Positions 38,644 to 52,758 of a stretch of DNA of 64,000 nt are shown here, piece by piece. The stretch spans positions 6,262,001-6,326,000 of the forward strand of contig CP075496.1 of the NCBI GenBank assembly GCA_021613535.1. Reading direction: 5' to 3'. The notes beneath the pieces are model-generated. The model did no database searches. It saw only the letters and a program-made list of their open reading frames with translations, and was not told where the DNA came from. The stretch's first letter is position 1, and each line of letters opens with the position of its first letter. Origin of the DNA: Adineta vaga (lineage: Eukaryota; Rotifera). The position numbers and the translations under genes are program-made.

Positions 38644-41600
38644 TTAAAGTTTTTCGATTGATGATGGATTGTAAGCGTTGCTAGTTGCAGGATTACGGTT
38701 AATACGAGGAGATATACCTCTTGATGGTGCATCTTTTGATTGTGAACTATTGAAACCTAAATGATCATGAAGAACTGTTTTGCGAGTAGTTGATGGTGTT
38801 GATAAAGATGTATCAGTTGATGTAATGGATTGAGATGTTGGTGAACCTGGTTGATGTGTAGGATTTAGAGATGCTGATGACTGAGCGGTTGTTATTGAAG
38901 ATAATTTAGGTAAATTAAAGCAAGCTCGACGGACTATGTGACGAGAATTTGATTTAGATGGGCGTACAACGCCAGGTTTAGAAAGTTCAGCTAGAAAGAG
39001 AAATTTTTCGAATTCCTAATCAAATATCTATAGATTTACCTAAATGAATTGCATAACCATCAACAATAAATCGAGCTTGTCCTTGTAAACGACTTTTAAC
39101 TTTTCCAACAACAAATATTCGTTCAGCAGGTACATGAATTAATTGATAGCCTGGTACATCTTTCGATGAACCATATGCAGCTGCGATAATCAAATCAGCA
39201 TTTTCAACAACATTTCGTACCATTTCACTTTTATGCTTAATCGGTTCTCGACATATTCCATCATTAAATAATGTCATTCCTAAATGAAATTATATTTTTT
39301 TTTCAAATTTAATTTTCTAATTGTTTTTACCATGCGGAAAATTATGTTGTCCAAGCCAATTGACGACTCGTCGTTGTTGAATATCAGGACGTGCAGTCAC
39401 ATAAATAATTATATATCCAAGTTCTTGCCAATATCTATTGAATCAATTCATTTTTCGTACTTATCATTCATTTATCAGACAAAAGAAAGATAATATTCTA
39501 TTTACCTTACGACATCAACAGCGCCTGGACGTACTTTTGGATCATGATGACTAACGGAAAAACTGGATGTAAATGAACCATCGATACTAAATATAACTGC
39601 TTCACTTTTCGGTGGTAATACTGTTAAATAAAGATCAAGAGTTGTATGATCACCTCTAAAATATAATAAAAGAACAACGAATGACAGATGTTATGATCTT
39701 TGTTTATGAAAAAAAAGTCATTATTTTAATATTAATTATATTCTTCTAGAATTTCCCAATCTAAATGTCGTCTTTTACTCTTTCATCTTCTAACAAGATC
39801 AATTCAAAAACAACTGCATCATCACTTTCGTACGGTTAAAGATCAATATAATCAATTTTCTCTCGAACGATTATCATGACCTTCATTAGAAAAAAAAAAC
39901 CCAGAGAAACTTCATAGTTTGTTTTCTCTCATTCGTCTTCACTAATATAAACAGAAGAGAATACAGCTGCGTTACTGACTACATAACAGATTGTCTATTG
40001 AAGCAAACTGCGTAGTATGTCATGAAAGAGAAAGAAAAAAACATGAAGATTTGTTTGTTTTTACCGAACAACAAGCTTGACAGGATGTAAACCTAATGGT
40101 AATTTTTTCTCAAGTGGTATTGTATATTTTATACGACCATGTGTATCTGTTTCAACCGTATCAAGTAATGTCCATTCACCGTATGGAGCTGATCTCATCA
40201 CATAAATATTTATTTTTTCATTAACTAAACAGACCATATCAATAGGTCCATAATGAAATTTTGCTTGAATCGTTTGTGGTTTAGCATCGACAATCATTAT
40301 ATCATTAGCTCGATGATTTGGAGCTAAATTCTATAAAACAAAATAACTATGATTTTTGATGAAGAAGAAGCTTTGTAACTTACTCGAATTTTCACTGCAG
40401 TTGTACGATGTAACCAACGTTCAGTTGGTTGTTCAGGAGCAAATAATGGATGATTTGTATTTGTTTGCGTGATGTAAAAACGATAGTTTTCTTGATTACG
40501 AGTAATCTAATGGAATATATGCATATACTGAGAAAACGTTGATGAATTAGACAGACAATTTTACTTTTCGTAATATGAATGCCATTACATCTCGTGATTC
40601 CCAATAACTAGAATGGAAGACAATCGGTAGAACATGTGCTGGTTGACTCATCAGAAATTCCGGACAATAAACAATATAATCAACACGTCTTGAACCCCAC
40701 CAGATTTGTCGAACTAAGAAAACAAATCTTATTAATACTCAAACAAGAAAACGTGAATAAATCATAATTACTATTGGAAAAAATCGTATCTGTATTAATA
40801 GAATTATTTCCATTGATTGATCGAGTTGAATTAATTAGCGTTGAATTTTTTGTATCATTATTTAAAAATAATTTTGCATATTGATGCACATATTCAACTA
40901 TTCAGAGAAAAAACAAACAAATTCCGTGCGTTTTATTACTCCGAAATCAAATTTGGTCAATAATCTTACCGAGTAATGTTGATTCTCCATCACCTAATGG
41001 AAATTGAGAATATCGAGGAACGCAACAAGGTGGTATTTGACTAAATTCAGGTTGAATTAATGGTTCAAGACGAGATGCATTTGGATCGCATGCATGAAAT
41101 AAATTGTACAATTGTCCACAACATGGATGAACAACTAGAGTAAGAAAAAGAACATTTTCTATCATCAAGTTTGTTGAAAAGATTAGTTACCACTATCAGT
41201 TAATAATTTACGATAAGCAAGAATTAATGATAAAGGAGAACCAAAAGAAAAGAATTCATTAACATCAAATGCTAATACTAAATCATAATGTTCTTGTCTT
41301 GAACGTGTATTATCACCCGTACGTGATCTGAAATCAGATAAATTTCATCTAGGAAATTGACAGGAGACGAATTTATTTATTTACATGGTATCGCCTGTTT
41401 CAGGACTGTCAAATGTCATGGCACGTTTTGGTGTATGTCGATTCGATGAATGTATTGATGTTGAATCACTATTGTCATTTTGAGTATTTGTCAGCGTTCG
41501 TTTGGATAGAGCAGGTGTACGAGGTATTGAACCATCTGTTCAAAAGAAAGAAAAAAAAATCATAGAGATTAGCATGAAAATTAAAAATAACTATCAAATT

Positions 41601-44166
41601 ATTTTCTATTGAGAAAAGCATGAAAGAGATCCGATTAAGATTGCATTTTTTTTCACTTAATCATAAAGCATGATGATTAGGGTTGGATCATTTTCTATGC
41701 AACTTAGCAAAACAGATAGAATGTTCGTATTTATATATGAGTAAAACTTGCCATCATCCATGAGTAGAAATGCATATCTCAAATTCATTTTTAATCTATC
41801 TCAGATGACATTCAAAGATCCTTTATCATGATATCTTCAACGTTCATTTGATATGGTTTCTTTTCTTGTTTTTTCTTTTTTTATCACAATTAGTATTCTG
41901 ATACTTTCGAAAACCATGTGAATAGCAAAAACAACACCTAAATCGTGATAAATTACCTTCACCATATAATGATGTAGCATCATCTAAAGTTTGATTTAAA
42001 CATAAAGCATCATAAGCTAAAATGGCACCATTCGCATCTCCAATCACCACAATCTTTAACAATGAAAAAAAACAACAATGCTTACAAACATTGTTTTCTA
42101 GTGTTTCTTTACTTGTCCTGAAAAATTCTTTCCTTCTTTCGATGAAATGAATTCTTGATGAACTTTATTAGCTGATGCAATTGCATTCGTTAAGATCGTT
42201 TGATAATTTGGATTCGAGGTTGCAAATAATGGTATTGCATTGATAGGTAATGTTTCACTATGTGTTATATCATATGAAACATCTGCTGTTCCGTATGGCG
42301 ACAAACTACTAAGTAAATTAATTGCTTCAATTGATATTGAACGACATTCAACGAAACGTATGGCAATTTTTCCTTCGATGCGTGGATAATGATTTCGTAT
42401 AACATTATCAAATGTTGTCCGAAAACTAAGAAAATCTGTTTTTTTTGCATTCTCAAATGAATCTTCTGTTGAAAAAATATTTCCTAATTAGACAAAAAAA
42501 AAAGAAATCAAAATTGATGAATGCAGTTTTTTCTTGTTCTTTTTTACATACCACCATAAAAAATCAACATTAAGAATTCAATTGAACATTTACTATTACT
42601 ATCATCGCCTGACAAACTAACATATGTACGTTCATCATCATCAATACTAGATAATAATGTTTCATCTTCTAATGTTTGTTGAAGATTTCTTAATGAACGC
42701 GATGTTAATATACCTTCGATGTAAGCTAAAAGAAATTGACTTATAGAAAGAAACATTAGAAATTCAATATTTTTACATTCAGCATCAAAATATTCATCAT
42801 CAGGAGTTTCATCGCGTGGTAATGGTGGAACAGGAAATGAATTAATTCTTGATCGATTAGCATTTAGATTATCGATTGATGTTTGTCGACTACGTTTAAC
42901 AGATAGTGGAGGATTAAGTTCATTGATTGATACAGTTGGTGTAAGTTGTGTGTCTTCATTTTCTGTCGTCGAATTTACAATTGATAAACGAATATTTTGA
43001 TTTTGAAAATGTGCCATACGTCTGTTTAATTCACGTTGTGTTTCATCTTCTAAACGACGAATATCTGCTAATGTTAAACCTTGATATTCATCTTGCCAAC
43101 ACCAAGCTTGTCGATGTGCACGTAGAATTGTTTTACGTAAAGCTATTTCATGTATAAAACGTTCACATTTACTTTGCATACCCCAATAACGAAATTCGAC
43201 TCGACATAATTTATATGCACACATAATGGACTCTTTTTTGGCAGATTTTTTCATCTGTTCAAACCAATCAGATGACAATGGACCTCGTCCTAAATCAAAT
43301 CAAACTCTCATCTTCATATGAAATTCTTCTTTTATATACAAACCAGTCTTCTCTGAATGAAATAATGCAGGATTTTCCACTGGCATATCAGACAATGGTT
43401 GACTTTGAACAATATCGAGAAATTCTAAATAGAATTTGATATCATTCTTTACGAAAAGAAAAAATATTTTAGCAATACAAACCAACAACACGTTGATCGA
43501 TTTCTTGTGGTTTTAGATTAAATATATTTTCTTGTGTACCAAAATCTGCTTGATAAGATGTTTCAACTTCAAGTATAAAACGTTCGATAAATGGACATCG
43601 ATAACGTGTTTTTGTATATGGATATGCATTCCATGCTTCTTCTTCAATTTTCATAGCACTTGCTGGTAGTATCGCTTTAAACCAAGCAGGTAAATGCCGT
43701 TCGATATGATAAATTTTAAATGTATATTGCCCATTTCCACCTGGTCCATTTGTATAAGGTTCATTTTTAATGATTTCAACACCACTACCTGGTGCATTAG
43801 TTTCTTCTCGACTTTTTTTCTTAAAAAGAATTACAATAATACAAGCATATATCTCGGCAGAAAAAAAAGATAGCTGATTAATTAATTTTAAAGAGAAGAT
43901 TTTCGTGTTAGCAAAATTACTCATGCAGCTATGAGCGCTGATTAGTAGTATTAAATTATAGAATTTTTCTTTCTTTTATTTTTTGCTCTTTACCTCTTTT
44001 TATTTGAATATTTCTTTTTCTTTTATTACTTTTAACCTGAAATTTCATATCGATTCATTTGTTCATCTTTTGAGCAATAAATACCTACCACAATCATATA
44101 TAATTGAGCAATACGATATTCATCGACGGTCATCGGCACTGGAATACGATATTCTTTAATCAACAT
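38644..44166 (-). CDS. Membrane-associated phosphatidylinositol transfer protein (PITPNM/RdgB)
   Basis: A long multi-exon gene with start [18 protein letters not shown]. It moves PI and phosphatidic acid between plasma membrane and ER at contact sites. N-terminal PITP domain: [45 protein letters not shown] and [16 protein letters not shown]. An FFAT-like motif DDEYFDAES follows (from about 42801). The DDHD region is marked by [17 protein letters not shown] (about 42060-41995), [18 protein letters not shown] and FPLGDGES. The C-terminal LNS2 domain has [12 protein letters not shown] (DxDGS-like), [20 protein letters not shown] and [20 protein letters not shown] Ser-rich tail ends SSIEKL. The domain order matches animal class II PITPs. 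Confidence 0.93.
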
Positions 44167-46428
44167 ATTGTTTTATTTGGAATCGAATGAATATAGACGA
44201 GGTTTTATAGTTTTTGAAAATAAGAAAAAGACAATTATTGTAATGTTGATAATGTTGCCGACTGTCATTGCATGTTCTCTATATGTGGATCATCTGAAAT
44301 CACTAGAGAAGTAGTTGTAGACATTTATTTTTTTTTCTTTTCCTTTTCTTCTTCTCTCGATTTCCGTTCTCGTCATTCTCTTTGTTTCTCTTTCTCTTTC
44401 TTTTCCTTCGTATTCTTGTTCTTTGTAAGTCGAAAGACTATATCGACAATGATGAGAAATAGAGAAGAAGAAAAAGAGAAAAGGAAAAAAAAGCTAACTA
44501 ACAACTCTGATGACTTGTTTTCTATTTTTCCACATGTCAAAATCTACTTCTACGCACGATCGCGTTCAGTTTTTTTATTTTCCATACAGAAAAAAAAGAA
44601 AGAATATGTCAACAACGACTAAACATTAATTTTGAGGTTTTTCTCACACATTTGGAATATTTTATGCGCATCATTTCTCTTTAAATATGTATAATAACGA
44701 AGAAAAATCGAATAATGAAGAGAGGAAATCAACTAAAAACAAAACATGCCTATGGGCTAATCTAACATTATCAACAAGTGCACGTTACTACTAACGATGA
44801 TGACACTCAATAAAACCGTCTCATGCATATTCTCTTTACTTATTTGACATCGTAAAGAAAAGAATTCTTTTAATTAATCCTAATCTAATATAGAAATAAT
44901 AATAATACTAAAAAAATTTCTCTTAATAATAATATAGATAAATAGTAGAATATAAACAATTCACATCCGGTTATTAGTATAACTAAAACATTGACGAAAA
45001 GAAAATCTTTGCACGGAAAGTTTTCTGTTCTATTTCTAAGAAGACAATATCTGGATTTTATAAAGGCGAAGAAAGAAAGAATGCCTGACTTCTTACAAAA
45101 GGTAGTTTTTGTTTTATATAGTATACTTCCGCTATCTGAAATATGAACGGAAATTTATTAATAGGAATGAATGAGGTTTTATCTAAAAATAGAATCTTTT
45201 TGTCGATCTATCATATAATTTTATTAGTTTAAAAAATATGAAATTGGATTTCAAAAATTCTATTTTATAAACAAGAGAGAGATATTAGTTTTTGCTTCCT
45301 TTTTTCTTAAAACATCATTGTTTCCGGTAACAAATGAGTTTGAATATTTACATAAATACTATTCTTTTTCAGTAGATTTTCATGCATCGAAAGAAAAAAA
45401 AATATATTGATAGTCTTATCAACTCAAAGATAAGGTAAGAGAGAGAGAGAACAGATAAATCAGAGTCTTTTCTATATTATTCTGCATGCATTGAAGATTA
45501 GAGATTAAATGAATATATCATCATGCTAATATTTATTAAGAAAAATTTTTTTTTTCTTTCTCTCATGAAATTTTCAAGAAATGAAAATATTCCTCTAAAG
45601 TAGATAATCATTATTGACAATACAGAATTCTTTCGGAAATGCAGAACGACAGTTTTTAATAAAAACTATATGAAAAATAAATAAAAGCGAAGATAGACAA
45701 TTTACACGACACATTTGTTGACGTTGCTTTCTATAAGAGAACATATCATGTGAGAATGATCTCGAGGTCTCCTTCGTCGATCTTCTTCCGTCTTGGAGAT
45801 TAGTGTGAATAGATATAGATATATATATATAAATATACAAGAGTTGATTAGCTCTCTCGCAATGTTAATGATTTCCTACGAATATAGAGTTCATTCTATA
45901 GAGATCTTAATTATCAGTTATACCAAAAATAGATAACACGATAGCGTTTGTCAAATGAAATTTCTTGCAGTTGTTTATATTAACGATAAACTGTATGATC
46001 TTTACAGTTGAATAACAAGAGTTAAGAATTGTTGTCGTTCAGATAAGAAATAAACAAATCTAATCTATCTGATGGCATCAATATATCTTCTGCAATGTTC
46101 TTTTTATACAAAACAATTCTTACGATTACACAATATCGAACGTAGATTACCGTGATTTGTTAGTTCAAGAAAAATACATTACATTTCGTATTTGTGACTT
46201 TTTTAATCTAAACTATTATTTAATCTAAAATAGAAATCAAATACTGTTATTTTTTTGTATATGTACATAATCTATTTAGATAAAAAATACAGGAATACAT
46301 TTTTCCAATTAATGCTAACCAATTTGACAGAGAAAAAAAGTATCTTTTCTGTCTGTTGCTTAGTACAAAAAAATAACAACATAAAGGCAAAATTCATAGT
46401 TGTTCGTTGAATATAGAATGATCTAAGA
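44167..46428. other. 2.3-kb gene-free AT-rich region
   Basis: The longest stretch without a gene in the window. It includes a C/T-rich patch near 44325-44420, GA-rich tracts (44455-44490, 45437-45450) and homopolymer A/T runs. Open frames at 44272-44622 and 45595-45840 are low-complexity and have no intron logic or known domain. It is upstream of PITPNM and downstream of RNF185, so it may hold distal regulatory DNA, a long 3' UTR or an unrecognised noncoding RNA. Confidence 0.5.
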
Positions 46429-47207
46429 TCAATTAAAAATTATGAATAGAATCACTGCTAATGCAATGCCGAGAAATACGCGTGATAATAAATCATGTTG
46501 ATAACGTTCAGGTGTACCAGGTGGTGCTAAAGAGAAGAGAATTGCTTGAACTAGGAAAAAATAAATCTTTAGATAAGAACTACTTACGTGGAGCATATTG
46601 AAAATCATTGGGATTTGTAATAAATGTCGTTTGAAAGAGACCAAATGGAAAGGCACCAACACCAAATGACATTTGAAAATTAACACCATCACCAAATCCA
46701 AAAGTCTTGAAGAGAACATGTGTTATAGATATAAAATGATTCAATTAATCCTACTCGATTTCGACGCGGTTCCTGTCTTGTTCCAGCAGGTCTTGGTGGT
46801 GTTGTATTTCTACAAAGAATCGTTCGAAAGAGAAATCAACATTGTCGTGGAAAATTCTTATACCTTGGATCTGTCTGTGGAGAATTGCGCCCATAAATAG
46901 GTACTAATTTATCACGTGATATACTACTTTTACACACAGGACAAGTGGGATTATGTGCTCGAGTTTCCAACCATTGATGAATGCATGGCCAACAAAATAG
47001 ATGACCACAAAGTGATAGAACAGCATCTCGAGCTGTATCTAAACAGATCTAATTTACAAAAACGAGAAGGATATTATTTTGTTCAGTTCTTTTTTGACGT
47101 ACGTTGCATTCAAAACCCGTTTCTTTCTCATTAGTTGTTGTTGTTGTTGCTGATGATGGTTGTTTTTCTTCACTATTATCAGTAGATGGTTTTTCTGTTG
47201 ATTCCAT
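46429..47207 (-). CDS. ER-membrane RING E3 ligase, RNF185/RNF5 type
   Basis: Exons 47207-47103, 47048-46864, 46809-46755, 46705-46588, 46526-46429 (561 nt, 186 aa; human RNF185 is 192). It ubiquitinates ER-associated degradation substrates. The RING is complete across exons 1-2: [40 protein letters not shown], then VPIYGR typical of this pair. [14 protein letters not shown] and PPGTPERY lead to a C-terminal transmembrane anchor ([15 protein letters not shown]). An in-frame Met ten codons upstream (47237) is possible, but MESTEKPS fits the family better. Two acceptors 24 nt apart precede the last exon (46550 and 46526); both keep frame. Confidence 0.92.
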
Positions 47208-47453
47208 ATAATTAGATGTCTTGAAAAAGAATTTCACACAACAATTCGAGAATATGAATTAATCAGGTAGATTAAGCTTATAGAATTTTCCTAGCAGAGA
47301 CGTCATTGTTGTCTTGATGAACGATTGGTTTTGGTTATACCATTGATAAACAGTATGAGCCTCCGATTCATCTTGTAACCAATAGGAATGCAAGTCAAAA
47401 GAAGATGATAAAAGAACGAATGCACGAGTATTAGCTTGTCAATTAAAGAAAGT
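47208..47453. promoter_or_regulatory. Divergent spacer RNF185-like / SNAPIN
   Basis: Only 246 bp separate the two divergent start codons, so a shared bidirectional promoter is likely. No element was recognised by sequence. Confidence 0.4.
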
Positions 47454-47931
47454 ATGTCGACGATTCCAGATGATTTTGTCAATTTTATCGTACCTGTAAT
47501 TCAAGAATTTGATGGAGTTGTCGAACAGACTCGGTATGTAGACGATTATTTTCATTGTTCTAACTAAAAACTTGATTCGGTTATGTAGACATCGTCAACT
47601 TGCACTTGGAAATTGTCTAACAGCAATGAATGATGGTAGATTTACATTAAGAATTATAATTTACATTCATTTTCATTCTTCGTCATTTAGAATTAGCTAC
47701 GCTATATAAACAATGTCCAGGTGATCGTGAGATCGAAGAATATATTAGACGAATTCATGCTTTAAGACAGCGGATGATTGAAGCGAATATTCATGTGAAA
47801 ATTATCGAAGTATGAAAACGTGTTCATCGATCTATTTCTGTTCGAGATAGTTTTCAAATGATTTTTTCTTTATTCTAATTTAGGATCGACTAGGTAAAAT
47901 GGAACAATCTATAACTAAAATAAAGACATAA
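47454..47931 (+). CDS. SNAPIN: Snapin (BLOC-1/BORC subunit)
   Basis: Four small exons: 47454-47533, 47589-47635, 47691-47809, 47884-47931 (294 nt, 97 aa). It is too fragmented to stand out as an open frame. The spliced protein aligns along its length with animal snapin: FVNFIVPVIQEFDGVVEQTR for LLEFLRPAVQQLDSHVHAVR, then LATLYKQCPGDREIEEYIRRI, then EDRLGKMEQSITK for the end of the helix. It is wholly helical and lacks the N-terminal and C-terminal extensions of the human protein (136 aa). Snapin acts in BLOC-1 and BORC, in lysosome-related organelle biogenesis and lysosome positioning. Its stop is 54 bp from the convergent DMAC2L stop. Confidence 0.85.
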
Positions 47932-47985
47932 AAATTTTATTTCCATGTAATAAAAAAATCCGAAATCAAAACAAAAGTAGAGCAT

Positions 47986-48801
47986 TCATTTTTCTTGAAG
48001 TTCAGGAGCAGATGGATAATTATCATCATAGTTAACAGTACATTCTGGTAATTCATTATTTAATAATTTAATAATTCCATCACGATTTCTAATACCGGGT
48101 AAACGTGCTAAATCGATTTGTTTCAAATTTCTACAAAGTATAAGCACATAAGAAACGAAGAATTATTAATAAACATACTTTAGATCTGTTAAATTACCAA
48201 CACCATCTTCAGTGATTTGAGGAAGATCAATTAGAGCAATAGATTCTAATGTATCTTTTACTTGTTTTAATCGAACGATTGTACCTATACAAATCTACCT
48301 GCTTATCAATTGAAAAAGAAAACATTTAAATTTACCATCACCAACTTGATCACATTTTTCTAAATGAACTTTTTTCAAATCAGTTAATCCCTCTAAACAG
48401 TAAAACACGGGATTAAAATGAACACAATCATAGAAAAATCTCGTTTACTTAAATAAGCAAAACCGTCGGATGTAATACAAGCTTTGACAGCACGGATTTC
48501 TTCGAGTTTCTGTTGACTCGATGCACCGGTTGGTATAGAATTGTAATCTGCAGTAATCGAATGACAATTTTTAAAACGCACTGAACCACTGCATCGTAAT
48601 AACCATTCAGCACAAGCACGATCAGGACCAATTTCTTGAACACGTTTTTGATCGTATCTGTAGAATATTTTGAAAATATGCGATAACAAAATTTTTGAAT
48701 TTGTTTTACCTGTTCCAAACAATATTTAACCAAGAAAAAAATTGTCGATTATTTGTTAATGATATATGTGAAGTTAATCGTCTAGTAAGAACAGATGTCA
48801 T
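47986..48801 (-). CDS. DMAC2L: Distal membrane-arm assembly component 2-like / ATP synthase factor B
   Basis: Exons 48801-48710, 48657-48449, 48392-48336, 48284-48179, 48130-47986 (609 nt, 202 aa; human ATP5S/DMAC2L 215). A mitochondrial LRR-like protein linked to ATP synthase coupling. The N-terminus is basic (MTSVLTRRLTSHISL), a probable presequence. Diagnostic motifs are FFSWLNIVWNRYD, VGPDRA-equivalent IGPDRACAEWLLRCSGSVRF, DYNSIPTG and LRR turns such as LKKVHLEKCDQVGD and LPQITEDGVGNL. Its ATG directly follows a polypyrimidine-AG acceptor, and the PHOSPHO-like stop is only 28 bp upstream, so it looks like the second cistron of an operon. Confidence 0.92.
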
Positions 48802-48829
48802 CTAAAAAATAAGAGGGAAAAGCAATTGT
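48802..48829 (-). promoter_or_regulatory. Intercistronic splice acceptor, candidate trans-splice site
   Basis: The whole 28-nt gap between the PHOSPHO-like stop and the DMAC2L ATG is a pyrimidine tract ending CTTATTTTTTAG, with AG touching the ATG. There is no room for a donor or a promoter, so splicing from a spliced-leader RNA is the simplest reading. Confidence 0.65.
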
Positions 48830-49573
48830 TTAAAGAATATTTTCTTTTTTTAAAATTTCGTGAACATCTTTCATTGTTTTCCAAACAAATAATTCCGTTT
48901 TTAATTGTTCATGATATCGATTTTTTAATAGATCATACATATGATAAATTCTTCCAGATGTTTCATCATATTTTGCAAAAACACAATCAGTTTTTCTCAA
49001 ATATAATGCAGCACAAACATCATTGTCACCATCACCAACAAAAATAATTCTATCATAGAGATTTTTATTACGGTATTGATCTATAATCGAACCTTTACAT
49101 AGATTTGGATCACACAATTTGCATGTTGTTTGTAGAGGATTTTCATATTCATCAATCACTATAATCGGATCAACTTGTCGAACTGGATTGCTTTCTATCT
49201 TATCGACATATTCTAATAGATTTTGTGCACGAAGACATTCTTCAACTACCAAATCGCATGCATTACTCATAATGACTATTTTACCATTCTGAATATTGAT
49301 ATCTTCGAAAAGTTCACGAGTACCTGGACTTAATTCGATTGTACGAAAAGCTTCGATTAACTGTTTTGTATGAATACCTTGTTCAGCAAGTTGTTTATGA
49401 ATTTCATTCATTCGTCGATTCCAACAACGATGAACTTTTTCATAATTATGATCGATTTCATGAAGATTTAGTTTATCTTTATTGGGAGCGAGTTCTTCGA
49501 TAGGATAACATGATGCACGAACTGATAAAGTTTCATCGAAATCAAAAATAAAAAGATTTGGTAATTTTGACAT
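48830..49573 (-). CDS. PHOSPHO1/2-like HAD phosphatase, single exon
   Basis: A 247-aa uninterrupted frame. HAD motif I is FIFDFDETLS (nucleophile and acid Asp), motif II the IVIMSNA segment, and motif III IIFVGDGDNDVCAA. The family-specific Cys cluster TCKLCDPNLCKG and a final VWKTMKDVHEIL match the PHOSPHO1/PHOSPHO2 family, which hydrolyses phosphocholine/phosphoethanolamine (PHOSPHO1) or pyridoxal 5'-phosphate (PHOSPHO2). Which substrate applies cannot be told. A pyrimidine-rich acceptor (TCTCTTCTTTTAG) ends about 11 nt before the ATG. Confidence 0.9.
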   Translation of the reverse strand: MSKLPNLFIFDFDETLSVRASCYPIEELAPNKDKLNLHEIDHNYEKVHRCWNRRMNEIHKQLAEQGIHTKQLIEAFRTIELSPGTRELFEDINIQNGKIVIMSNACDLVVEECLRAQNLLEYVDKIESNPVRQVDPIIVIDEYENPLQTTCKLCDPNLCKGSIIDQYRNKNLYDRIIFVGDGDNDVCAALYLRKTDCVFAKYDETSGRIYHMYDLLKNRYHEQLKTELFVWKTMKDVHEILKKENIL

Positions 49574-49884
49574 AGAAAAAAAATCTAAAAGAAGAGAAAA
49601 GTACGAATCATCTGCAGGTGGTTTCTTTAATAGTGATAGTTGTTAAATAACAGTATCAGTAAATATGAAGTGAAAGTCTGGATAATTCCATCATATATTA
49701 AAAATCATTCGTCGTAATCGTTCGATCTAATTAATTATTTATTTATTTATAATCATCAAAAGTTTCTCTATGAATACAATTACAAGAACACTAATTAATA
49801 TTTTACACCTATTGTATTGTTGTTATTGTTGTAAAATAGATTTTTATTTTTAAAAGAAATATGACATATAAATGGAACGCAATA
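49574..49884. other. Short spacer PHOSPHO-like / KARS
   Basis: Gap of 311 bp carrying the 3' UTR of the lysyl-tRNA synthetase and the 5' flank of the phosphatase. Nothing else seen. Confidence 0.5.
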
Positions 49885-52396
<2,512 letters not shown>

Positions 52397-52758
52397 TTTC
52401 GATTTGTAAAACCACAAGATAACAACAAGCACATTTTATCTATAAGAATATATATATATACATTAATCGATGATGCAAACGTGATGTCATTGCATCAGAT
52501 GAATGATATATGACGAAATGGGATACTGCTGAAGTTTTTAATTTATTTTATGACACAGATGATGAAAAAAGAACACAGAACGAGAACAAAGGAATCATCA
52601 GAAGTTATGGTTAAGAAAAAATTATAGTTTAGTATGTCAATCTTTCATTTTTTTTTGATTCGTCGAACAAAATAAAAAATGCAATAAGTAACTATTGCAC
52701 AAGTCGCGAAAAGAAAATGCTTGATTACATTACAGATAATACTAGAGATAGTTAGTAT
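52397..52758. other. Spacer KARS / lunapark
   Basis: A 362-bp AT-rich interval with a TA run near 52449-52460. It contains the lunapark 3' UTR and KARS upstream sequence. No gene seen. Confidence 0.5.

Noticed and set aside
44272-44622. 116-aa open frame on the plus strand
   Set aside because: Phe/Ser- then Lys/Glu-rich, matching simple C/T and A/G tracts in the DNA; no domain, and it lies in a low-complexity region.
45595-45840. 81-aa minus-strand frame beginning MYIYIYISIS
   Set aside because: The start lies in a TA dinucleotide tract and there is no recognisable motif.
52397-52435. MCLLLSCGFTN as the KARS N-terminus
   Set aside because: Its phase at the GTAATG donor does not match the next exon; only a weak GTTTTA donor could join it.
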